Notes under the pieces: generated by a model
Seen by the model: the letters and a program-made list of their open reading frames with translations, nothing else
Database searches by the model: none
What the model was told of the DNA's origin: nothing
From: an uncultured Paracoccaceae bacterium
Lineage (GTDB): Bacteria > Pseudomonadota > Alphaproteobacteria > Rhodobacterales > Rhodobacteraceae
Length of the DNA: 64,000 nucleotides
Direction of reading: 5' to 3'
NCBI GenBank assembly: GCA_947496535.1
Contig: CANMDE010000007.1
Span: 62,001 to 126,000, forward strand
Position numbers and translations under genes: made by a program
Shown here: one piece after another, positions 1 to 8,935 of the stretch
How the letters are laid out: every line of letters begins with the position of its first letter
Position numbering within the stretch: the first letter of the stretch is position 1

Positions 1-2675
1 GGGAAGTTCGACAGCGGTTCGCCAGCCATCAACCGCGCGGCAATCGAAGCGATAGCGGAATCCGTCGCCTTGGCCACAAACGGCACGGTGCGGGATGCAC
101 GCGGGTTCACCTCGATCAGATAGACAGTCTCGTCCTTGACGGCGAACTGCACGTTCATCAGGCCCACAACGCCCAACGCCCTGGCCAACGCCTCGGTCTG
201 TTTTCTGATCTCGGCAATCATTGCGTCCGACAGTGAATGCGGCGGCAAGGAACACGCACTATCGCCGGAATGTACGCCAGCCTCTTCAATATGTTGCATG
301 ATGCCAGCGACATGAGTGTTTTTGCCGTCAGACAGGCAATCCACATCCACCTCAACCGCGCCACTAAGATAGCTGTCGAGCAGCACGGGGCTGTCACCGG
401 ACACGACGACAGCCTCAGAGATATACCGCTCCAGCTGCGCCTGATCGCGCACGATCTCCATGGCGCGTCCACCCAAAACGTAAGAGGGGCGGATAACCAG
501 TGGAAACCCGATATCTGCGGCGATTTCAAAGGCTTCTGCGTCCGTATGCGCAATCCCGTTGACCGGCTGCTTAAGATCAAGCCGGTTCACAAGGTCCTGA
601 AACCGCTCACGATCCTCGGCCAGATCAATGGCGTCAGGCGTCGTCCCAAGAATGGGAATGCCCGCATCGTTCAGCGCATTGGCGAGCTTCAGCGGTGTCT
701 GCCCGCCGAACTGGACGATGACACCGTGCAGCGTACCGTTTTCCTGCTCGGCCCGCAGAATTTCCATGACGTGTTCATAGGTCAGCGGTTCGAAATAAAG
801 CCGGTCAGAGGTGTCATAATCGGTGCTAACCGTCTCGGGGTTGCAGTTGATCATGATCGTTTCATAGTCCTGATCAGTCAGGGCGAAACAGGCGTGACAG
901 CAGCAATAATCGAACTCGATCCCTTGCCCGATCCGGTTGGGGCCGCCGCCAAGGATAACCACTTTTTTGCGATCCGACGGCCGCGCTTCGCATTCAACCT
1001 CGCCCATAACAGGGTTTTCGTAGGTGGAGTACATATAAGGCGTCTGCGCTTCGAATTCGGCCCCACAGGTATCAATCCGCTTAAAGACGGCCGTGACACC
1101 AAGGTTGTGGCGGGCGCGGCGGATCTGATCTTCATCCCGCCCGGTCAGCTTTGCCAGACGCGCATCGGTGAAGCCCATCATCTTGATATGCCGCAAACCA
1201 TCCTCAGTCACGGGCAGGCCATTCTGGCCGATTTCCGCCTCCATCTCGATGATCTCGCGAATACGGGAAAGGAACCATGGGTCGTATGCGGTGACGGCGT
1301 GGATGTCGTCATTCGACAGCCCATGCCGCATGGCTTGTGCAATCACCCGCAACCGGTCCGGGGTTTGTTTGGCGAGTGCCTTGGTGATGGCGGCAGTGTC
1401 AGGCGCGCCGGGGATGTCGATGTCGTCAAATCCGGTCAGACCGGTTTCCATCGACGCCAGCGCCTTTTGCAGTGACTCGTGGATGGTGCGGCCAATAGCC
1501 ATGGCCTCTCCCACCGATTTCATCGCCGTGGTCAGGTACGGCTCAGACCCTGCGAATTTTTCAAAGGCGAAGCGCGGGATTTTGGTGACGACGTAGTCGA
1601 TTGTCGGCTCAAACGACGCAGGTGTGACGCCTGTGATGTCGTTGTCGAGTTCATCCAGCGTGTAACCCACCGCCAGCTTTGCGGCGATCTTTGCAATCGG
1701 GAAACCTGTCGCTTTGGACGCTAGCGCTGACGACCGCGACACACGCGGGTTCATCTCGATCACAACCATGCGCCCGTCGGCAGGGTTCACGGCCCATTGC
1801 ACATTGGACCCGCCGGTCTCGACGCCGATTTCGCGCAGCACGTTGATGCTGTGCGTCCGCATGATCTGGTATTCTTTGTCCGTCAGCGTCAGGGCAGGGG
1901 CGACGGTGATACTGTCGCCCGTATGAACGCCCATCGGGTCCACGTTTTCGATGGCACAGACAATGATGGCGTTATCGGCCTTGTCGCGGACGACTTCCAT
2001 CTCGAATTCTTTCCAGCCGAGCAGGGACTGGTCGACGAGAATCTGCCCGACGGGAGAGGCATCCATGCCGCTGCGGCAGAAATGTTCATATTCTTCCCGG
2101 TTATAGGCCACGCCGCCGCCAGTGCCGCCGAGTGTGAAGGCAGGGCGGATGATAGCGGGCAGGCCGATCTCTTCGAGCGCGTCGAGAGCGATTTTGACAC
2201 CGGCATCAAGGTCACCATCGGGGGCTGTGACGATTGTGGCCTTGGGGTTTTCGATGCCAAGCCGGTCCATTGCCTCGCGGAACAGCTTGCGATCTTCGGC
2301 CATTTCGATGGCCTCGCGCTTGGCGCCGATCATTTCCACGTTGAATTTTTCCAGCACGCCCATGTCGGCGAGGGCGAGCGACGTGTTAAGGCCGGTCTGA
2401 CCGCCCATGGTGGGCAGCAATGCGTCGGGCCGCTCTTTCTCAATGATCTTGGCGACGACCTCGGGGGTGATCGGTTCGATATAGGTCGCATCCGCCAGCC
2501 CCGGATCGGTCATGATCGTCGCGGGGTTGGAGTTCACCAGAATGACCCGGTAGCCTTCTTCGCGCAGCGCTTTGCAGGCTTGCGCACCGGAATAGTCGAA
2601 CTCGCAGGCTTGGCCGATGATGATAGGACCAGCGCCAATAATCATGATCGACTGGATGTCGGTACGTTTTGGCAT
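1..2675 (-). CDS. carB: Carbamoyl-phosphate synthase large subunit (3' end beyond the window)
   Basis: Makes carbamoyl phosphate from bicarbonate, ATP and glutamine-derived ammonia for pyrimidine and arginine synthesis; it works in the cytoplasm with the CarA glutaminase subunit, which is not in this window. The N-terminus reads MPKRTDIQSIMIIGAGPIII, the typical CarB start, followed by GQACEFDYSGAQACKA. 891 codons are visible of about 1,100 expected, so the C-terminal allosteric domain is cut by the window edge; the last visible stretch (SIAARLMAGEPLSNF) still matches the second ATP-grasp half. The ATG at 2675 has a G-rich Shine-Dalgarno (GGGGG) just upstream. It is divergent from aspS across about 200 bp, which holds a 22-bp palindrome. 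The reading frame looks intact throughout. Confidence 0.96.
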   Translation of the reverse strand, partial: MPKRTDIQSIMIIGAGPIIIGQACEFDYSGAQACKALREEGYRVILVNSNPATIMTDPGLADATYIEPITPEVVAKIIEKERPDALLPTMGGQTGLNTSLALADMGVLEKFNVEMIGAKREAIEMAEDRKLFREAMDRLGIENPKATIVTAPDGDLDAGVKIALDALEEIGLPAIIRPAFTLGGTGGGVAYNREEYEHFCRSGMDASPVGQILVDQSLLGWKEFEMEVVRDKADNAIIVCAIENVDPMGVHTGDSITVAPALTLTDKEYQIMRTHSINVLREIGVETGGSNVQWAVNPADGRMVVIEMNPRVSRSSALASKATGFPIAKIAAKLAVGYTLDELDNDITGVTPASFEPTIDYVVTKIPRFAFEKFAGSEPYLTTAMKSVGEAMAIGRTIHESLQKALASMETGLTGFDDIDIPGAPDTAAITKALAKQTPDRLRVIAQAMRHGLSNDDIHAVTAYDPWFLSRIREIIEMEAEIGQNGLPVTEDGLRHIKMMGFTDARLAKLTGRDEDQIRRARHNLGVTAVFKRIDTCGAEFEAQTPYMYSTYENPVMGEVECEARPSDRKKVVILGGGPNRIGQGIEFDYCCCHACFALTDQDYETIMINCNPETVSTDYDTSDRLYFEPLTYEHVMEILRAEQENGTLHGVIVQFGGQTPLKLANALNDAGIPILGTTPDAIDLAEDRERFQDLVNRLDLKQPVNGIAHTDAEAFEIAADIGFPLVIRPSYVLGGRAMEIVRDQAQLERYISEAVVVSGDSPVLLDSYLSGAVEVDVDCLSDGKNTHVAGIMQHIEEAGVHSGDSACSLPPHSLSDAMIAEIRKQTEALARALGVVGLMNVQFAVKDETVYLIEVNPRASRTVPFVAKATDSAIASIAARLMAGEPLSNF

Positions 2676-2745
2676 GGCATGGCCCCCGTTTTTGCAAATT
2701 GTCGTGGGTTATAGGGATGGCGACCCCGGTTGCAAGCGGCGTCGT

Positions 2746-2767
2746 GCGAATTTTCAGGAAAATTCGC
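2746..2767. promoter_or_regulatory. 22-bp palindrome upstream of carB
   Basis: Perfect 10-bp arms (GCGAATTTTC and GAAAATTCGC) around a 2-bp centre, in the carB/aspS divergent spacer about 70 bp before the carB start codon. No T-run follows it on either strand, so it is not a normal terminator. The core GAATTTTC-N2-GAAAATTC recurs at 12136-12157 upstream of glpX. A protein-binding operator is my inference; no regulator is identified. Confidence 0.55.
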
Positions 2768-2871
2768 ATCTCCGCCCGGCATATTCCGCGATGCATGCCG
2801 CGAGCGGTTGACTCCACCAACACAAAGGGGTGTATCGGGCCGACCATTAGATCGCCTTGAGGGACATCATC

Positions 2872-4740
2872 ATGCATGCCTATCGCAGCCATTCCTGTGC
2901 CGAACTGACCGCCGCCGATGTGGGGCAAACCGTCCGCCTGTCGGGCTGGGTCAATCGGGTGCGCGATCACGGCGGCATTCTTTTTATCGACCTGCGCGAC
3001 CACTATGGGATGACGCAGGTCCTGTGTGACCCCGACTCGGCTGCGTTTGCCGATGTGGAAAAGGTGCGCTCCGAATGGTGCATCCGCATCGATGGTGAGG
3101 TGAAGGCACGCGACCCAGAACTGGTGAACACCAAGCTGCCCACCGGCGAGGTGGAGGTGTTCATCCGCGAGGTTGAGGTTCTGGGCGCTGCGAAAGAGCT
3201 GCCCCTGATGGTTTTCGGCGATCAGGAGTATCCCGAAGAAACCCGCCTGAAATACCGCTATCTCGACCTGCGCCGCGAGGTGATGCAAGAGAACATGAAG
3301 CTGCGGTCAGATGTTGTGGCATCGATGCGCAAGCGGATGTGGGATAGTGAGTTTCGGGAGTATCAGACGCCGATCATCACGGCCTCGTCCCCCGAAGGCG
3401 CGCGCGACTTTCTGGTGCCGTCCCGTCTGCATCCCGGCAAGTTCTACGCGCTGCCGCAGGCCCCCCAGCAGTTCAAACAGCTGATCATGGTGTCGGGCTA
3501 CGACAAGTATTTCCAGATTGCGCCCTGCTTTAGGGATGAAGACCCGCGTGCGGACCGGTCGCCCACTGATTTCTATCAGCTGGATATGGAGATGTCCTTT
3601 GTCGAGCAGCAGGATGTGTTCGATACGATCCAGCCCGTGATCGCAGGGGTATTTGAAGAGTTCGGCAATGGCCGTACGGTGGATAAAGTCTGGCCACAGA
3701 TTTCCTATCGTGACGCAGCCCTTTGGTATGGCACCGACAAGCCGGATCTGCGCAACCCGATCAAGATGCAGGACGTCAGCGAACATTTCCGCGGTTCCGG
3801 CTTTGCGATCTTTGCAAAACTGCTGGAACAGGAAGGCACTGAAGTCCGCGCAATTCCCGCGCCGCGCAAGAAGGGTGGGGAGCCTGTGGGCCGCAAGTTC
3901 TGCGATCGGATGAATGCGTTTGCCCAGAAAGAAGGGCTGCCTGGGATGGGCTACATCTTCTGGCGTGAAAAGACTGCTGATGCGGTCGCTCAGGAATTGG
4001 GAATTTCTGTGAAAGAGGCGCAAGCCAAGATGAAATCAGGTGAGGTTGAAGGTGGAATGGAAGCCGCCGGCCCGCTCGCCAAGAATATCGGACCTGAACG
4101 CACCGAAGCGATCCGTCAGCAACTTGGCCTTGGCCTTGGTGACGCGGCGTTTTTCCTTGGTGGCAAGCCAAAGGCGTTTGAAGGCGTTGCTGGCAAGGCC
4201 CGGACGGTTATTGGTGATGAGCTGGGCCTGACCGACCTCAACCGCTTTGCGTTTGCATGGATCGTGGATTTCCCGATCTACGAAAAAGACGACGAGACCG
4301 GCAAGATCGACTTTGAACATAACCCATTCTCGATGCCGCAGGGCGGTATGGAAGCGTTGGACGGCGATCCGCTTGAGGTTCTTGGGTATCAGTATGACCT
4401 TGCCTGTAACGGGTACGAGTTGGTGTCGGGTGCCATCCGAAACCACCAGCCAGAGATCATGTTCAAGGCATTTGAAATCGCGGGTTATGGCGAGGACGAG
4501 GTCAAGAAACGCTTTGGCGGCATGGTCAATGCATTCCAATATGGCGCGCCACCCCACGGCGGCTGCGCTGCTGGGATCGACCGGATCGTGATGTTGCTGG
4601 CCGACGAGGCCAACATCCGCGAAGTTATCATGTTCCCGATGAACCAGCGTGCGGAAGACCTGATGATGGATGCGCCATCCGAGCCGCTGAACGAACAGCT
4701 TCGCGAGTTGCGGTTGCGAGTGCTGCCACCTGAAAGCTGA
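2872..4740 (+). CDS. aspS: Aspartate--tRNA ligase
   Basis: Class II aminoacyl-tRNA synthetase that charges tRNA-Asp; many alphaproteobacterial enzymes are non-discriminating and also charge tRNA-Asn for GatCAB, which I cannot decide here. The 622-residue protein has the N-terminal OB-fold anticodon-binding domain (SGWVNRVRDHGGILFIDLRD), motif 2 FRDEDPRADR near residue 220, a bacterial-type GAD insertion in the middle, and motif 3 GIDRIVMLL near residue 568. The ATG at 2872 is preferred over the in-frame TTG at 2857, because TTGAGGGAC at 2857-2865 is the ribosome-binding site. It is divergent from carB and followed convergently by a response-regulator gene. Confidence 0.97.
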   Translation: MHAYRSHSCAELTAADVGQTVRLSGWVNRVRDHGGILFIDLRDHYGMTQVLCDPDSAAFADVEKVRSEWCIRIDGEVKARDPELVNTKLPTGEVEVFIREVEVLGAAKELPLMVFGDQEYPEETRLKYRYLDLRREVMQENMKLRSDVVASMRKRMWDSEFREYQTPIITASSPEGARDFLVPSRLHPGKFYALPQAPQQFKQLIMVSGYDKYFQIAPCFRDEDPRADRSPTDFYQLDMEMSFVEQQDVFDTIQPVIAGVFEEFGNGRTVDKVWPQISYRDAALWYGTDKPDLRNPIKMQDVSEHFRGSGFAIFAKLLEQEGTEVRAIPAPRKKGGEPVGRKFCDRMNAFAQKEGLPGMGYIFWREKTADAVAQELGISVKEAQAKMKSGEVEGGMEAAGPLAKNIGPERTEAIRQQLGLGLGDAAFFLGGKPKAFEGVAGKARTVIGDELGLTDLNRFAFAWIVDFPIYEKDDETGKIDFEHNPFSMPQGGMEALDGDPLEVLGYQYDLACNGYELVSGAIRNHQPEIMFKAFEIAGYGEDEVKKRFGGMVNAFQYGAPPHGGCAAGIDRIVMLLADEANIREVIMFPMNQRAEDLMMDAPSEPLNEQLRELRLRVLPPES

Positions 4741-4787
4741 CGATTGGTCAGCGAGGTGGCACCAAAAACCCGCGTCCGCATAAGGCG

Positions 4788-5486
4788 CTAAATCCGTGCG
4801 CCCGCTGCGATCCGCGATTGGACCATCTCGGACAGTGCGGCAACGCCCGACTTCACGCTCCCACCAGCTGTGCGCTGATCTGCCAACGCCTTGACCGCCC
4901 GATCAAGATCGCGATCATTCGCGCTACGGGCCACACCGCCCAGGAATTGCGTCACGTAATCCAGTTCTTCGCCCTCTTTCAGGGCTTGTGCGGCAAAGTT
5001 CAGATCATCCTGATAGGCGATCAGGTCCGGGTTCACTTCTTCGTCTGATAACAGGCGTGGGCCGGGCGGTTGTCGGTCCGCGGGCAAGTGCCGCAGCACG
5101 ATCCCCTGAAACGCGGCCAGACTGGCGATCGGTTTGGCGATAAAATCATCTGCGCCTGCGTCCAGCACTGCCTGTTCTAGGTCGGGATCACCGCTGGTCC
5201 CCAGCAACACATCAATCCGGGGCGTGGCTTGTGCAAGCGTCTCAATCAGGGGCAACCCAGACCCGTCCGGTAGGCCCACATCCACAATCATCACCGATGG
5301 TCGATAGACCGAAAGATGCCGACCCGCACTTTCCAGACTATCAGCGCGCCTGATACGGGCACCGGATCGCAAACATAAAAGTCGCATCGCCTCGCACGCG
5401 AAATGGCTATCCTCGACCACCAAAACAGTCAGCCCCAGCAGCGGCTTCCGCGCAGTCGGCGGGCGCGTCATCATAAATTCATCCAT
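4788..5486 (-). CDS. Response regulator with REC domain and helical C-terminal extension
   Basis: A 232-residue two-component receiver protein. The REC domain spans about residues 19-135, with acidic pocket E25/D26 (VVEDS), phospho-acceptor D69 (IVDVGLPDG), switch T97 and conserved K118 (IAKPI). The C-terminal 95 residues look helical and charged, with no recognisable HTH, GGDEF, EAL or HisKA output domain, so it probably acts by protein-protein contact. I take the ATG at 5486, preceded by GGGGAAGA; an upstream ATG at 5588 would add 34 low-complexity residues with no conservation signal. No histidine kinase lies nearby, so this is an orphan regulator. Partner and output are unknown. Confidence 0.85.
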   Translation of the reverse strand: MDEFMMTRPPTARKPLLGLTVLVVEDSHFACEAMRLLCLRSGARIRRADSLESAGRHLSVYRPSVMIVDVGLPDGSGLPLIETLAQATPRIDVLLGTSGDPDLEQAVLDAGADDFIAKPIASLAAFQGIVLRHLPADRQPPGPRLLSDEEVNPDLIAYQDDLNFAAQALKEGEELDYVTQFLGGVARSANDRDLDRAVKALADQRTAGGSVKSGVAALSEMVQSRIAAGARI

Positions 5487-5611
5487 CACGATTCTTCCCC
5501 AGTCTGTGCATGCATCATTGAAAGCAGCACAAGGTGAATGGATGATTAACGGCGAAGAGCCGTTGCACCCTCTGCCGCGCTGGGACATATAGCGCGGCGA
5601 GGAGAAAACAT

Positions 5612-6016
5612 ATGATCGGTCGTCTTAATCACGTTGCCATTGCTGTCCCTGATCTGGAGGCAGCAAGCGCCCAATACCGCACCATGTTGGGGGCCGATGT
5701 CGGCGCTCCACAGGACGAGCCTGATCATGGGGTGACGGTGGTTTTCATCAATCTGCCCAACACAAAGATTGAGCTGCTCTATCCACTAGGCGACGGGTCC
5801 CCGATCCAGGGGTTCTTGGACAAAAACCCCGCGGGCGGCATCCACCATGTCTGCTACGAAGTTGATGACATCCTGCAAGCCCGCAATCACTTGCTGGCAG
5901 AAGGCGCCCGCGTTCTGGGCGGCGGTGATCCAAAGATCGGCGCCCATGGCAAACCAGTCCTTTTCCTGCACCCAAAAGACTTCAACGGCTGTCTGGTTGA
6001 GCTGGAGCAAGTCTGA
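5612..6016 (+). CDS. mce: Methylmalonyl-CoA epimerase
   Basis: Interconverts (2S)- and (2R)-methylmalonyl-CoA in the propionyl-CoA route (ethylmalonyl-CoA pathway, odd-chain fatty acid and branched amino acid breakdown). The 134-residue VOC-fold protein has the expected metal ligands: H7 (NHVAIAVPD), H79 (GIHHVCYEV) and E130 near the C-terminus (VELEQV), with E54 as a likely fourth. Its length is typical of the bacterial enzyme. GAGGAG sits upstream of the ATG. The DUF1467 gene follows 54 bp later on the same strand, an arrangement I recall from other Rhodobacteraceae. Methylmalonyl-CoA mutase is not in the window. Confidence 0.92.
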   Translation: MIGRLNHVAIAVPDLEAASAQYRTMLGADVGAPQDEPDHGVTVVFINLPNTKIELLYPLGDGSPIQGFLDKNPAGGIHHVCYEVDDILQARNHLLAEGARVLGGGDPKIGAHGKPVLFLHPKDFNGCLVELEQV

Positions 6017-6070
6017 CCCTTGCCGTATGCCATGATCGGCGTATCTTGACGGCAAAGAAGGAGATCATCG

Positions 6071-6355
6071 ATGGGGCCAGTATCCGGTATCGTGCTTTTT
6101 GCCGTCGTTTGGTCGATGGTGTTTTTCGTCGTGTTGCCCCTGCGTCTGACGACGCAGGGCGAGGCGGGCGAGGTTGTTCCCGGCACTCACTCATCGGCTC
6201 CGGCCGATCCGCAGCTAAAGCGTAAGGCGAAGATCACCACGATCTGGGCTTTTGCGATTTGGGCGGTATTGGCTGTCACGATTCTGTCGGGCTGGATCAC
6301 CGTGCGGGATATCGACTGGTTCAACCGCATGTCCACACCAGAGGTCAGTCTCTAA
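6071..6355 (+). CDS. DUF1467 family small membrane protein
   Basis: A 94-residue protein with two predicted membrane helices, residues 5-25 (GIVLFAVVWSMVFFVVLPLR) and about 57-78 (IWAFAIWAVLAVTILSGWI), joined by a hydrophilic loop that starts LTTQGEAGEVVPGTH. The LPLRLTTQ-type motif after helix 1 is characteristic of alphaproteobacterial DUF1467 proteins, whose function is unknown. AAGGAG precedes the ATG at a good distance. It is probably co-transcribed with the epimerase gene. Its 3' end overlaps the convergent EI24-family gene by 11 bp. Confidence 0.85.
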   Translation: MGPVSGIVLFAVVWSMVFFVVLPLRLTTQGEAGEVVPGTHSSAPADPQLKRKAKITTIWAFAIWAVLAVTILSGWITVRDIDWFNRMSTPEVSL

Positions 6356-7031
6356 GCCGATGATAAATGTGAACAAAGGTTGCCGCGCCCAGGATCGGAA
6401 TAATCAGATTCACCAGCGGAATTGAGAGTGGCACGGCCATCAGACAGCCTGCCATCCAGATCCTTCCTGAATGCTGCTTGCGCAAGGCGATGGCCGCTTC
6501 ACGGCCCTCACGGCGCATGGCGGCCAGTTGAAAGTACTCCCGCCCCAAAAGATAGCCATTCAGTCCCCAGAAGATGAACAGCGCGGCAGGGGCAAACAGG
6601 ACATAAAGAACGATAGCCGCAATATTGGCACCGACCAGTACACCCAGAAAGTTAACCGTGTCGCGCAACCCATCCCAGAACGGGGTTCGTGGGATCGGGG
6701 GCAGGGTCGGATAATGCTTGTCCTCAACTGCATGCGCTACATCATCCAGAAAGAGCGAAGTAATAGCCGAGGCGACCGGGATCATCAGGAAGATCGACAA
6801 AAAAAGCATCAGACCCAATGAGCCCCAGCTAAGCAGACTGCCCAGCCAGGTCACTTCACCCACAAAGGGTATGGTGACGTCACCGCTTGCGAATATATCG
6901 ATCAGCCACAAGACTGCGGCGTAGATCAGCACCAGCAATGCAATGGTCAAACCGATTCCGGTCCATAGAACCTTGCGAAACCGCGCGTCGGGCAATTGCG
7001 CCAGCGCCAAGGCAAAAGATGTAAAAATCAC
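6345..7031 (-). CDS. EI24 (CysZ-like) family integral membrane protein
   Basis: A 228-residue inner-membrane protein with about four to five hydrophobic segments (roughly residues 24-49, 65-90, 130-160 and 190-222), resembling the EI24/CysZ fold. CysZ proteins carry sulfate, but there is no sulfate-assimilation context here, so I do not assign a substrate. The start is a GTG at 7031 that overlaps the upstream nitroreductase stop in a GTGA junction, which points to translational coupling. A typical family motif is GYLLGREYFQLAAMRR in the second half. Confidence 0.8.
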   Translation of the reverse strand: MIFTSFALALAQLPDARFRKVLWTGIGLTIALLVLIYAAVLWLIDIFASGDVTIPFVGEVTWLGSLLSWGSLGLMLFLSIFLMIPVASAITSLFLDDVAHAVEDKHYPTLPPIPRTPFWDGLRDTVNFLGVLVGANIAAIVLYVLFAPAALFIFWGLNGYLLGREYFQLAAMRREGREAAIALRKQHSGRIWMAGCLMAVPLSIPLVNLIIPILGAATFVHIYHRLRD

Positions 7032-7606
7032 GCGTCGACCCAGCTTGTAATGGCGGTCATGTCGGGGCGGGGGCGTTCTGGTGGCGCGGCGGTTTCCGTT
7101 CCGATATGGATGAAACCGGCGACCGTTTCATGATCCTCCAAATCCAAACCATCGCGGACAAAGGCGCGGTCGTGGCTGGTCCAGCCCGAAAGCCAATTCG
7201 CCCCCCAACCGGCTGCCAAAGCGGCATTCAGCAATGCCAGACAAACAGCACCGGCCGAATATACCTGTTCAATCTGTGGAATTTTTTCGGATGGCTTGGG
7301 GCTACTGATTACCGCGACAGCCAGATCCGCATCGGCAAACTGTGCCTTTGCCTTGGTAATTTTCTCAGGATCAATCCCCAAGGCTTGACCACGCCCGGAG
7401 ATCAGAACTGCCAGCCGCGAAAGCGCAGGCTTAGTCAGGACTATAAAGCGCCAAGGCTCCAGTTTGCCATGATCAGGGCTGCGCGCCGCCGCGGTCAATA
7501 GCAATTCCAAGGCGGCTCGATCCGGAATTGGCATCGTCAGCGTCTTGGCAGGGCGTGATCGGCGGGAGAGAAGAAAATCAAGGGCCGCTTTATTGGGTGT
7601 AGGCAT
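7028..7606 (-). CDS. Nitroreductase family protein
   Basis: A 192-residue FMN-dependent oxidoreductase of the YdjA-like short nitroreductase group. The N-terminal FMN-contact region RRSRPAKTLTMPIPDRAALE and the segment AARSPDHGKLEPWRF (about residues 40-54) are family hallmarks, as is the glycine-rich GWGANWLSGW near residue 135. The enzyme probably reduces nitro- or quinone-type substrates with NAD(P)H; the substrate cannot be told from sequence. It is the first gene of a two-gene unit with the EI24 protein (4-bp overlap). The ATG at 7604-7606 has only a weak Shine-Dalgarno. Confidence 0.87.
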   Translation of the reverse strand: MPTPNKAALDFLLSRRSRPAKTLTMPIPDRAALELLLTAAARSPDHGKLEPWRFIVLTKPALSRLAVLISGRGQALGIDPEKITKAKAQFADADLAVAVISSPKPSEKIPQIEQVYSAGAVCLALLNAALAAGWGANWLSGWTSHDRAFVRDGLDLEDHETVAGFIHIGTETAAPPERPRPDMTAITSWVDA

Positions 7607-7666
7607 GAACTGATCCAGATTGTTTAATCAGCAAATATGTGGCCGATAGTGTGGGTGCAACCTGTG

Positions 7667-7688
7667 TTGGAAACAGTGTATTTTCCAA
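7667..7688. promoter_or_regulatory. Inverted repeat in the AT-rich region before the TAXI gene
   Basis: TTGGAAA and TTTCCAA form a perfect 7-bp inverted repeat around an 8-bp spacer, 150 bp before the TAXI start. It lies in a distinctly AT-rich spacer (7607-7838) that also holds the palindrome TATACGTATA at 7701-7710. No gene is supported in this spacer. The sites are candidate operators for the TAXI gene or the divergent nitroreductase gene; this is inference. Confidence 0.4.
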
Positions 7689-7838
7689 ATTTGAGAAAAT
7701 TATACGTATATGCGCGATTTTCCGCTTATCAATTCATCTTAATGTAGATATATTAACGTCATGTTTGGTTGCGAACCGGCGCAGTTTTTTTGCCACGACC
7801 AGCCAAATCAGTCGAAGTGTTAACAAGGGAAATATGTT

Positions 7839-8888
7839 ATGAAGCACATTTATTTGTGGGGGCTTTCAATCACGCTTGCGTTTTTCAGCGCATCCACCAC
7901 AGAAGCACAAGAAGAATTTGAAAAAAATATAATGACGGGCGGCCCGTCGGGTACCTACATCCAATTTGGAAATGACATCGCTGCACTTGGCACATCCTGT
8001 GGGCAGACACTGAATGTAAATGAAAGTGCCGGATCTCTCGAAAACATCATCGCGGTGCGTGACAGACGATACACCCAATTCGGAATCGTTCAGAGCGATC
8101 TTTTGAACTACCTAAAAACCTATGCAGCCGATGATGCGGCTTTGCAGCGGATCACCAACGATGTCGTCATCGCGGCACCACTTTACAACGAGGAAATCCA
8201 GATTGTCGCCAAAAGCGTGCTTGCAACGCTCAGCGATCTGGAAGGCAAGCGGGTATCTGTCGGCGTTGAAAACAGCGGCACATTTCTGACATCAACACAG
8301 GTGCTGGGGCTGACAGGAATCGTACCAGGTGAGACGATGAACATGAATGCGACCGACTCGCTCGCGGCACTTCTAGCTGACGAAATCGATGCGTTCTTCT
8401 ATGTTGCCGGTGCACCCACGACACTACTGGCAGAGGCCGATCTGAGCCCAACGGATTATCGCATTCTGCCGCTCAAGGATGAGGCGCTGCTGGAGAACTA
8501 TGCGCCAACAACTTTGCCGGCCAAGACATACTCGTTTCAGCCCAATGCGGTGGATGTGATGTCGGTCAAGGCGGTTCTGATGACCTTTGACTACAAACCC
8601 ACCCTGAACAGCTATCATCGGCTGAGCTGCGAGGCAGTGTCGGAATTCGCGCATCAAATTTTCACGAATTTCAACGAACTCAAAGAAACCGGGCATCCAA
8701 AGTGGCAAAGCGTTGATCTCACCGCGATCCCTCCCGGTTGGAAAGTCGGCGAATGTGTGAATCAGGGGCTGGCACCAGATTACGTATCGACTTGCGAGCC
8801 AATCGCGCCGGTCGAAGCGGTAGCTGAACCTGATGCAAATAACCTCTATCGCGAACGGATCTGTGCTGTGATTGGCGATTGCGAATAA
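7839..8888 (+). CDS. TAXI family TRAP transporter solute-binding protein
   Basis: A 349-residue periplasmic substrate-binding protein with a signal peptide (residues 1-23, cleaved after TEA). It shows the TAXI hallmark TGGPSGTYIQFGNDIAAL right after the mature N-terminus, then NVNESAGSLENI and FGIVQSDLL. TAXI receptors feed TRAP permeases that carry dicarboxylates or glutamate-like solutes. No DctQ or DctM membrane component lies nearby, so this is an orphan receptor. The C-terminal part is cysteine-containing (C at GDCE, the very end) and may form disulfides. The ATG follows a purine-rich AAGGGAAA site. A terminator hairpin lies just after the stop. Confidence 0.85.
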   Translation: MKHIYLWGLSITLAFFSASTTEAQEEFEKNIMTGGPSGTYIQFGNDIAALGTSCGQTLNVNESAGSLENIIAVRDRRYTQFGIVQSDLLNYLKTYAADDAALQRITNDVVIAAPLYNEEIQIVAKSVLATLSDLEGKRVSVGVENSGTFLTSTQVLGLTGIVPGETMNMNATDSLAALLADEIDAFFYVAGAPTTLLAEADLSPTDYRILPLKDEALLENYAPTTLPAKTYSFQPNAVDVMSVKAVLMTFDYKPTLNSYHRLSCEAVSEFAHQIFTNFNELKETGHPKWQSVDLTAIPPGWKVGECVNQGLAPDYVSTCEPIAPVEAVAEPDANNLYRERICAVIGDCE

Positions 8889-8895
8889 GAAATTT

Positions 8896-8926
8896 GGGGC
8901 GTCCCTTTGCTTGGGGGCGCCCCTTT
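8896..8926 (+). terminator. Hairpin terminator after the TAXI gene
   Basis: GGGGCG pairs with CGCCCC, followed by TTTC, eight bases after the TAXI stop codon and ten bases before the convergent deacetylase stop. It suits termination of the plus-strand transcript; the T-run is short, so it may be only partly effective. Confidence 0.55.
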
Positions 8927-8935
8927 CGATTTGCG

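Noticed and set aside
237..1475. A 412-codon open frame antisense to carB
   Set aside because: It lies within the conserved carB coding region on the other strand; its translation is low-complexity, His/Gly/Arg-rich and unlike any family. It is a by-product of codon bias.
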